Below, piece by piece: positions 56,625 through 64,000 of a stretch of 64,000 nucleotides of DNA. Location: the NCBI RefSeq assembly GCF_030462585.1, contig NZ_JASMRU010000002.1, positions 1 through 64,000 on the forward strand, written 5' to 3'. The position numbers were made by a program, and so were the translations under genes. The number at the start of each line of letters is the position of its first letter. Position 1 is the stretch's first letter. This DNA is from Pseudomonas sp. CAN1. Lineage in GTDB: Bacteria; Pseudomonadota; Gammaproteobacteria; Pseudomonadales; Pseudomonadaceae. The notes beneath the pieces are model-generated. The model had not been told where the DNA came from, ran no database searches, and was given only the letters and a program-made list of their open reading frames with translations.

Positions 56625-59066
56625 TCAGAACAGATCGATCGGCGCTTCTTCGTCCGCCGGCATGCCGCTGCCAGGGGAGCTGCCAGGCGCCAGTTCGTTC
56701 ATCGACGGCGGTGTGTCTTCGTTCTTGAACAGCTCGAAGTACGCGCCCGGCGTGCCTGGAGCGGCCGCTCGACCGGTGACCGGATCGATACGCAGGCTGA
56801 CCAGGCCGGGCGGCTCGGGCAGCAGGTGCGAAGGCTTGTCCTTGAGCGCAGCGCCCATGTAGCGCATCCAGATCGGCAGGGCGACGTTGCCACCGTACTC
56901 GGCGCGGCCGAGGCTTTCCGGCTGGTCGAAGCCGACCCAGACGGTGGTCATGTAGTCGGCGTTGAAGCCGGAGAACCAGGCGTCCTTGGACTCGTTGGTG
57001 GTGCCGGTCTTGCCCGCCAGGTCGTCGCGCTTGAGCGCCAGGGCACGGCGGCCGGTGCCGCGCTTGATCACGTCCTGCAGCATGCTGGTCATGATGTAGG
57101 CGGTGCGCGCATCGATGATGCGTTCGGCAGCGGCCGGCTCGATGGTGGTCTTCGCCTGGTTCGGGTCATCGTTGCCGAAGGCGTCGGTGCTGGCCGGCTG
57201 GGCTTGTGCCTGGGCGGCCGGATCGAGCTTCTCCTCGTTCTGCGGCACGCTGGGCGGATTGGCCTGGTACAGGGTCTGGCCATCACGGCTCTCGATGCGC
57301 TCGACGATGTAGGGCGAGACCTTGTAGCCGCCGTTGGCGAAGACGCTCCAGGCGCTGGCGATTTCCATCGGGGTCAGGGTCGCGGTGCCCAGGGCCATCG
57401 ACAGGTTCGGTGGCAGGTCGTCCTTGTTCAGGCCGAAGCGGCTGATGCAGTTGCGCGCACGGTCGACGCCCAGGGCCTGGAGGATGCGGATCGAGACCAT
57501 GTTGCGCGACTTGTACAGCGCCTCGCGCATGGGGATCGGGCCGAGGAAGGTGTTGGTGTCGTTCTTCGGACGCCAGACCTTGTCCAGGTATTCGTCGTAG
57601 AACACCACCGGGGCATCGTTGATCAGCGAGGCGGCGGTGAAGCCGTTGTCCAGCGCACAGCTGTAGATGAACGGCTTGAAGCTGGAGCCGGGCTGGCGGC
57701 GGGCCTGGGTGGCGCGGTTGTAGTTGCTCTGCTCGAAGGAGAAGCCGCCCACCAGCGCCATGATCGCGCCGTTCTGCGGGTTGAGCGACACGAGGGCGCT
57801 CTGCGCCGCGGGCACCTGGGTCAGGCGCAACGAACCGTCATCCTTGCGCTTCACGCGAATTACGTCGCCGGCCTGGACCACGTCGCTGGGCTGGCCGGGC
57901 ATGCGGCCCATGCTGTTGTTGCTCAGGTAGGGGCGGGCCCACTTCATGCCATCCCAGGGCAGGGCTTCTTCCTTGCCGTCGCGGGTCATGACCATGGCGC
58001 CGCTCTTCTCGACCTGGGTCACGATGGCCGGCTCCAGGCCGCCCAGCGGACGCTGCTGGGCAATCGCCTGACGCCAGGCGTCGCGAGTTTTGCCCGGCAG
58101 TCGGGTTTCCGGGCCGCGGTAGCCGTGGCGCTGGTCGTAGTCCTGCAGGCCTTCGCGCAGGGCGGTGTTGGCGTCGTCCTGCAGGTCGCTGCGAACGGTG
58201 GTGTAGACGCGATAGCCTTCGGTGTAGGCATCGCCACCGAAGCGGCCGACCAGCTCAGCGCGGGCCATCTCGGCGATGTAGGGGGCGGTCAGTTCCGGGG
58301 TCTGGACGTGGTACGACGCACCCACCGGTTCCTTGACCGCCTCTTCGTAGCGCGGCTGGTCGATGAAGCCGAGCTTGAGCATGCGCTCCAGAATCCAGTT
58401 GCGCCGCTCCAGGCTGCGCGCCGGGTTGGCCAGCGGGTTGTAGCGCGAGGGCGCCTTGGGCAGGCCGGCGATCATCGCCATCTGCGCCAGGCTGACGTCC
58501 TTGATCGACTTGCCGTAGTACACCTGCGCTGCCGCCTCGACACCGTAGGCGCGGTTGCCCAGGTAGATCTTGTTGACGTACAGCTCGAGGATCTCGTCCT
58601 TGGTGAGCGTGCGCTCGATCTGCAGGGCGAGCAGTATCTCGTTGATCTTGCGGGAGAAACTACGCTCGTTGGTGAGGAAGTAGTTCTTCGCCACCTGCAT
58701 GGTTATGGTGCTGCCACCGGTCTGGATGTGCCCGGTCTTCAATAATTGCGCGGCAGCACGCATCAGGCTTTTCACGTCCACGCCATAATGATTGGCGAAA
58801 TTGTCATCTTCGGCCGATAACAGTGCATGGACGAAATCCGGGGGGATTTCGGCAAAGCGAATCGGTGTTCGGCGCATCTCGCCAAACTCTGCTATCAATT
58901 TGTTATCAGCACTGTACACGCGCAACGGCATCTGCAACCGCACGTTGCGCAAGGCATCCACGGAAGGAAGGTTGGGGCTGAGGTACAGATAGGCGCCGCT
59001 GAAACTGAGCAGCAATCCACAAATAATGGTGACGCAGGTCCACCACAGAAACTTCAGCAGGCGCAT
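56625..59066 (-). CDS. ponA: Penicillin-binding protein 1A
   Basis: An 813-residue bifunctional peptidoglycan glycosyltransferase/transpeptidase. The N-terminal TM helix (about 8-30) is followed by the GT51 domain with LLSAEDDNFANHYGVD (catalytic Glu), GGSTITMQVAKNYFL and RKINEILLALQIERTLTKDEILE. An OB-like linker comes next. The transpeptidase has SSFKPF (SxxK), SRN and KTGTTN motifs. The acidic C-terminal tail (GSGMPADEEAPIDLF) is usual in Pseudomonas PBP1a. Divergent from pilM, as in other pseudomonads. Confidence 0.95.
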   Translation of the reverse strand: MRLLKFLWWTCVTIICGLLLSFSGAYLYLSPNLPSVDALRNVRLQMPLRVYSADNKLIAEFGEMRRTPIRFAEIPPDFVHALLSAEDDNFANHYGVDVKSLMRAAAQLLKTGHIQTGGSTITMQVAKNYFLTNERSFSRKINEILLALQIERTLTKDEILELYVNKIYLGNRAYGVEAAAQVYYGKSIKDVSLAQMAMIAGLPKAPSRYNPLANPARSLERRNWILERMLKLGFIDQPRYEEAVKEPVGASYHVQTPELTAPYIAEMARAELVGRFGGDAYTEGYRVYTTVRSDLQDDANTALREGLQDYDQRHGYRGPETRLPGKTRDAWRQAIAQQRPLGGLEPAIVTQVEKSGAMVMTRDGKEEALPWDGMKWARPYLSNNSMGRMPGQPSDVVQAGDVIRVKRKDDGSLRLTQVPAAQSALVSLNPQNGAIMALVGGFSFEQSNYNRATQARRQPGSSFKPFIYSCALDNGFTAASLINDAPVVFYDEYLDKVWRPKNDTNTFLGPIPMREALYKSRNMVSIRILQALGVDRARNCISRFGLNKDDLPPNLSMALGTATLTPMEIASAWSVFANGGYKVSPYIVERIESRDGQTLYQANPPSVPQNEEKLDPAAQAQAQPASTDAFGNDDPNQAKTTIEPAAAERIIDARTAYIMTSMLQDVIKRGTGRRALALKRDDLAGKTGTTNESKDAWFSGFNADYMTTVWVGFDQPESLGRAEYGGNVALPIWMRYMGAALKDKPSHLLPEPPGLVSLRIDPVTGRAAAPGTPGAYFELFKNEDTPPSMNELAPGSSPGSGMPADEEAPIDLF

Positions 59067-59139
59067 CGGAAGGTCTTGGATTTCCAGAGAAAAGAAAGAG
59101 TTAAGCGGATGGCGCGGTAAAAAGGGAAAAGCTGATCAC

Positions 59140-59145
59140 ATTATA
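59140..59145 (-). promoter_or_regulatory. -10 element candidate for ponA
   Basis: TATAAT on the minus strand, 74 bp before the ponA start; the -35 region is weak. Confidence 0.45.
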
Positions 59146-59170
59146 AGCAGTTTTTTTGCTGGCGAGCCAT

Positions 59171-59199
59171 TTGCGAAGCTGTCAAGTCTGGTATCTAAT
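59171..59199 (+). promoter_or_regulatory. Sigma-70 promoter candidate for pilMNOPQ
   Basis: TTGCGA (59171-59176), 17-bp spacer, TCTAAT (59194-59199); about 45 bp of leader before the pilM GTG. Confidence 0.55.
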
Positions 59200-59224
59200 G
59201 TGGAAAAACATAAATCGTCCGTAA

Positions 59225-60315
<1,091 letters not shown>

Positions 60316-60316
<1 letters not shown>

Positions 60317-60912
60317 TGGCACGCATCAACCTATTGCCATGGCGGGAGCAGCTGCGCGAGGAGCGCAAGCAGCGCTTCCTGGTGACCCTCGGGGCGGTAC
60401 TGCTGGCTTCGGGTGCGTTGGTTTTCCTCGGGGACCAGTACTTCAACTCGTCCATCGAGAACCAGAACGCGCGCAATGATTTCCTGCGCAAGGAAATCTC
60501 CGTGCTGGACACGCGTATCAAGGAAATCAGCGAGCTGAAGACCCGTCGTCAGCAGTTGCTGGAGCGGATGAAGATCATCCAGGACCTGCAGGGCAACCGT
60601 CCGATCATTGGCCGGGTGTTCGATCAGCTGGTTCGTACCTTGCCCGATGGCGTCTACTTCACCGGGTTGAAGATGAACGGCAATCTGATTTCCATCGCAG
60701 GTGCGGCGGAATCGAACAACCGTGTTTCCAACCTGATGCGCAACCTGGACGCCTCCGAATGGCTGGCCTCGCCGAACCTGACCGAGGTCAAGGCGATTAC
60801 CCAGGGAGCCCTGGATCAGGCCAACGTCTTCCAGCTCACCGTTCGCCAGGTTCAGCCGGATGAGGACAAGCAGGACGACAAGAAGAACGCAGCGCAAGGA
60901 GCCAAGAAATGA
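60316..60912 (+). CDS. pilN: Type IV pilus assembly protein PilN
   Basis: A 198-residue inner-membrane protein. The cytoplasmic N-terminus ARINLLPWREQLREERKQ carries the INLLPWR peptide that docks into PilM. One TM helix lies at about 24-42, followed by a coiled coil and a periplasmic ferredoxin-like domain that pairs with PilO. The Lys/Asp-rich C-terminus (DEDKQDDKKNAAQGAKK) is polar. Overlaps pilO by 4 bp. Confidence 0.95.
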
Positions 60913-61559
60913 GTCTGGCCAGTTCGCTGGAAAGCTTGCGCAAGATCGACGTCAACGATCTTGATCTGAACAACATTGGCTCCTGGCCGGCAGCGGTCAA
61001 GGTGATCGCCTGCGTACTGCTGATGATCATCGTGCTGGCGCTGGGGTACAACTTCCACCTCAAGGATCTGGAAGCGCAACTAGACCAGCAGCGTCAGGAA
61101 GAAGTGACGCTGAAGGAGCAGTTTGCGACCAAGGCCTTCCAGGCTGCGAACCTGGATGCCTACAAGGCCCAGATGAAAGAGATGGAGGAATCCTTCGGTG
61201 CCCTGCTGCGGCAGTTGCCCAGTGACACCGAAGTGCCGGGCCTGCTGGAAGACATTACCCGCACCGGTCTGGGAAGCGGTCTGGAGTTTGAGGAAATCAA
61301 ACTGCTGCCGGAAGTGGCCCAACAGTTCTACATCGAACTGCCAATCCAGATCAGCGTGGTGGGTGGTTACCACGACCTGGCGACATTCGTCAGCAGTGTT
61401 TCGAGCCTGCCGCGCATCGTGACTCTGCATGATTTCGAGATCAAACCGGCAACCGACGGCAGCACTTCCAAGCTGCGCATGAGCATCCTGGCCAAGACCT
61501 ACCGCTACAACGACACGGGCGTGAAGGTCGGTGGCGCTGCAGCAGGAGGCGCGAAATGA
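60909..61559 (+). CDS. pilO: Type IV pilus assembly protein PilO
   Basis: A 216-residue partner of PilN. A TM helix at about 28-47 (KVIACVLLMIIVLALGYNF), a coiled coil (LEAQLDQQRQEEVTLKEQF) and a periplasmic core ending in a Gly/Ala-rich tail. Together PilNO forms the alignment complex between PilM in the cytoplasm and PilP/PilQ in the outer membrane. Starts inside the pilN stop (ATGA) and overlaps pilP by 4 bp. Confidence 0.95.
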   Translation: MSLASSLESLRKIDVNDLDLNNIGSWPAAVKVIACVLLMIIVLALGYNFHLKDLEAQLDQQRQEEVTLKEQFATKAFQAANLDAYKAQMKEMEESFGALLRQLPSDTEVPGLLEDITRTGLGSGLEFEEIKLLPEVAQQFYIELPIQISVVGGYHDLATFVSSVSSLPRIVTLHDFEIKPATDGSTSKLRMSILAKTYRYNDTGVKVGGAAAGGAK

Positions 61560-62080
61560 AAGCGCGTCTGATAGCTGGGTGCTTCGTGGTTCTGGCGTTG
61601 CATGGTTGTGGCTCGGGCAGCGACTTTGCCGACCTGCAGTCCTACATGGACGAGGTGCGGGCTCGCCCGAAAGGTTCCATCGAGCCGCTACCCAAGTTCC
61701 AGCCGTACGAGCCGTTCACCTATAGTGCCGCTGCGTTGCGCAGTCCATTCCAGCCGCCGGTGAAGATCGACCTGGCGGTGAAGCAGAAGGGCAATCGCGT
61801 CGTCAAGCCGGACGACACGCGGGTCAAGCAATTCCTCGAGGGGTTCAACATCGAAACCTTCGAAATGGTCGGTACCTTGTCCAACGAGCAGGGTACGTTT
61901 GCGCTGGTGCGCGGTGCAGGAGGGGTGCATCGGGTGCGAGTGGGCGACTATCTGGGGCGCAACGACGGCAAGATCGTTGCGATCAGCGAAGGCAAGGTCG
62001 ACGTGGTCGAAATCGTTCCTGATGGTGAGGGTGGCTGGCTCGAGCGTCCGCGCAGCCTGACTCTCAAGGAACGCTCCTAA
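61556..62080 (+). CDS. pilP: Type IV pilus assembly lipoprotein PilP
   Basis: A 174-residue lipoprotein. Leader MKARLIAGCFVVLALHGC ends at lipobox Cys18. A disordered stretch that contacts PilNO follows, then a small beta-domain (EMVGTLSNEQGTFALVRGAGG, HRVRVGDYLGRNDGKI) that docks on the N0/N1 domains of the secretin PilQ. Confidence 0.95.
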   Translation: MKARLIAGCFVVLALHGCGSGSDFADLQSYMDEVRARPKGSIEPLPKFQPYEPFTYSAAALRSPFQPPVKIDLAVKQKGNRVVKPDDTRVKQFLEGFNIETFEMVGTLSNEQGTFALVRGAGGVHRVRVGDYLGRNDGKIVAISEGKVDVVEIVPDGEGGWLERPRSLTLKERS

Positions 62081-62088
62081 GGGCGGGG

Positions 62089-64000
62089 ATGAACATGCAT
62101 AACAAACAGCAGTCTGCACGACGGATTCAGACGATGAACAGAACACTTTCCCGCCTGAGCATTTCCCTGCTCGCGGCAGTCTTTGCCCCGGCCTTGCTGG
62201 CGGCCAATCTCCAGAGTGTCGATGTGGCGGCACTTCCGGGGGATCGCGTCGAGCTGAAGCTGGGCTTCGACGAGCCGGTGGCCGCTCCGCGCGGCTATAC
62301 CATCGAGCAGCCGGCGCGTATCGCGCTGGATCTGCCCGGGGTGCAGAACAAGCTTGGCAGCAAGAACCGTGAACTGGGCGTCGGTAATGCGCGCAGCCTG
62401 ACGGTGGTCGAGGCCAAGGACCGCACCCGCCTGATCGTCAATCTGACGAGCCTGGTGCCTTACAGCACGCGCTCTGACGGCAACAATCTGTATGTCGTGG
62501 TAGGTGGGGCGGCTGCAACTGCTTCCTCCTACGCCTCTGCGGCGCCGTCCTCGGCTTCGGCGGCTCGCCCGGCTGCACCCAAGCCTTACATCCCGGCTGG
62601 CAAGGCCATTCGCAACGTCGATTTCCAGCGTGGCGAGCAAGGCGAAGGCAACGTCGTGATTGATCTGTCCGACCCGACCGTCGCTCCGGATATCCAGGAG
62701 CAGGGCGGCAAGATCCGTCTCGACTTCCCGCGTACCCAACTGCCGGACAACCTGCGCGTGCGCCTGGACGTCAAGGACTTCGCCACGCCGGTGCAATTCG
62801 TCAACGCTTCGGCCACTGGCGACAAGGCCAGCATCGTCATCGAGCCGACCGGCCTCTACGATTATCTGGTCTACCAGACCGATAACCGCATGACCGTCAG
62901 TATCAAGCCGCTGACCCAGGACGATGCCGAGAAGCGCAAGAAGGACAATTTCGCCTACACCGGCGAGAAGCTGTCGCTGAACTTCCAGGACATCGATGTG
63001 CGCTCGGTGCTGCAGCTGATTGCTGACTTCACCGACCTGAACCTGGTGGCTTCGGATACCGTGCAGGGCAATATCACCCTGCGTCTGCAGAACGTGCCGT
63101 GGGATCAGGCGCTGGATCTGGTGCTCAAGACCAAGGGCCTGGACAAGCGCAAGGTCGGTAACGTGCTGCTGGTCGCACCGGCTGACGAGATCGCCGCGCG
63201 TGAGCGTCAGGAGCTGGAAGCACAAAAGCAGATTGCCGAGCTGGCACCGCTGCGTCGTGAGCTGATCCAGGTGAACTACGCCAAGGCCTCGGATATCGCC
63301 AAACTCTTCAACTCCGTCACCGGTGCTGCCGGTGCTGCCGGTGCCCCGGCTGGGGCGGTTGGGGCTGATACCCGCGGTTCAATCACGGTCGATGACCGCA
63401 CCAACAGCATCATTGCCTACCAGACCCAGGAACGTCTCGACGAGCTGCGCCGCATCGTTTCTCAGCTGGATATTCCTGTTCGCCAGGTGATGATCGAGGC
63501 GCGTATCGTTGAAGCCTCGGTTGACTACAGCAAGAGTCTCGGTGTGCGTTGGGGTGGTGCCTTCACCTTCGGTAACTGGGCCAGCTGGGGTAAGGACGGG
63601 AATATTGGCACCGGTGGTTCCAACGGGACCAGCTGTGGTCCGTTTGGTGGCGGTGGATGTACGCTGCCGACTACCAGTAGCTCGCCAACCCCGTCGGTCG
63701 ATCTGGGCGCAACCAATGCTACCTCCGGCATCGGCATCGGCTTCGTCTCCAACAACGCCATCCTCGACCTGCAGCTCTCCGCCATGGAGAAAGGCGGTAA
63801 CGGCGAAGTGGTCTCCCAGCCGAAGGTAGTTACCTCCGACAAGGAAACCGCGAAGATCCTCAAGGGCTCGGAGATTCCTTACCAGGAAGCCAGCTCCAGC
63901 GGCGCGACCTCGGTGTCCTTCAAGGAAGCTGCGCTGTCCCTGGAAGTGACCCCGCAGATCACTCCGGATAACCGCATCATCATGGAAGTGAAGGTCAACA
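62089..64000 (+). CDS. pilQ: Type IV pilus secretin PilQ, 3' end outside the window
   Basis: The outer-membrane secretin through which the pilus passes; about 637 codons are present. After the signal peptide come two AMIN domains (SVDVAALPGDRVELKLGFDEP at about 45; RNVDFQRGEQGEGNVVIDLS at about 180) joined by a Ser/Ala-rich linker, then the STN/N1 domains (KLSLNFQDIDVRSVLQLIADF; IQVNYAKASDIAKLFNSVTG) and the start of the secretin core (VMIEARIVEASVDYSKSLGV). The core has a Gly/Ser-rich loop at 63590-63710. Two starts are possible: ATG 62089 and ATG 62134 (MNRTLSRLSIS), the latter aligning with the usual N-terminus and giving a cleaner signal peptide. Confidence 0.93.
   Translation, partial: MNMHNKQQSARRIQTMNRTLSRLSISLLAAVFAPALLAANLQSVDVAALPGDRVELKLGFDEPVAAPRGYTIEQPARIALDLPGVQNKLGSKNRELGVGNARSLTVVEAKDRTRLIVNLTSLVPYSTRSDGNNLYVVVGGAAATASSYASAAPSSASAARPAAPKPYIPAGKAIRNVDFQRGEQGEGNVVIDLSDPTVAPDIQEQGGKIRLDFPRTQLPDNLRVRLDVKDFATPVQFVNASATGDKASIVIEPTGLYDYLVYQTDNRMTVSIKPLTQDDAEKRKKDNFAYTGEKLSLNFQDIDVRSVLQLIADFTDLNLVASDTVQGNITLRLQNVPWDQALDLVLKTKGLDKRKVGNVLLVAPADEIAARERQELEAQKQIAELAPLRRELIQVNYAKASDIAKLFNSVTGAAGAAGAPAGAVGADTRGSITVDDRTNSIIAYQTQERLDELRRIVSQLDIPVRQVMIEARIVEASVDYSKSLGVRWGGAFTFGNWASWGKDGNIGTGGSNGTSCGPFGGGGCTLPTTSSSPTPSVDLGATNATSGIGIGFVSNNAILDLQLSAMEKGGNGEVVSQPKVVTSDKETAKILKGSEIPYQEASSSGATSVSFKEAALSLEVTPQITPDNRIIMEVKVN

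Noticed and set aside
56442-58745. 767-codon plus-strand open frame opposite ponA
   Set aside because: Antisense of a clear PBP1a gene; no start context and no recognisable domain.

Overview
The window is a GC-rich chromosomal segment of a Pseudomonas. Gene content and gene order match the P. aeruginosa lineage closely: hut cluster, D-glutamate dgu locus, pip-dtd-opgGH, rhlE, sahH/metF, gcdR-gcdHG, metK-tktA-epd-pgk-fba, ponA-pilMNOPQ. Species cannot be fixed from the sequence alone. PAO1 locus tags quoted here are recalled from memory. No tRNA, rRNA, insertion sequence, prophage or CRISPR array was seen.

Layout. 1-8.5 kb: histidine utilisation (hutU tail, an NCS1 transporter, an ABC uptake system hutXWV, a HutH-family lyase, hutI, hutG). 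8.6-13.3 kb: a TPR protein, then dguR and dguABC for D-glutamate oxidation. 13.3-15.8 kb: Nudix hydrolase, lipoprotein, prolyl aminopeptidase, D-aminoacyl-tRNA deacylase. 15.9-20.1 kb: opgGH for periplasmic glucans. 20.3-22.9 kb: an amino-acid-type ABC importer. 22.9-23.3 kb: a gene-free junction packed with hairpins and repeats. 23.3-28.6 kb: rhlE helicase and a sahH-HD hydrolase-metF cluster behind a SAH riboswitch. 28.8-33.0 kb: glutaryl-CoA catabolism (gcdG, gcdH, gcdR) and a thioesterase. 33.2-35.9 kb: a NitT/TauT-type ABC importer. 35.9-45.1 kb: envelope and housekeeping genes (TPM, LemA, EamA transporter, MAPEG, c-type cytochrome, DUF1090, esterase, phosphoesterase, flavo-reductase, ligB). 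45.4-55.4 kb: an ArsR-methyltransferase/metK operon divergent from tktA, then epd, pgk, fba and small lipoproteins. 56.6-64 kb: ponA divergent from the type IV pilus assembly operon pilMNOPQ, with pilQ cut by the window end.

How the parts connect. Two loci serve the S-adenosylmethionine cycle: sahH/metF under a SAH-sensing riboswitch, and metK behind a fused ArsR regulator-methyltransferase with a clear palindromic operator upstream. Histidine, D-glutamate and lysine/glutarate catabolism all feed glutamate or central metabolism.

Most notable observations. hutU carries a one-base frameshift. The only HutH-type lyase present lacks the Ala-Ser-Gly triad that forms the MIO cofactor. The ArsR-methyltransferase gene lies 18 bp upstream of metK behind a TATCAAAA-N2-TTTTGATA palindrome. 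A SpoT-like HD hydrolase is embedded in the SAH-riboswitch cluster. Blocks corresponding to PAO1 PA50xx-51xx and PA04xx-05xx are joined in one segment, as expected from inversions symmetric about the replication origin. All genes except hutU and the truncated pilQ are intact reading frames.
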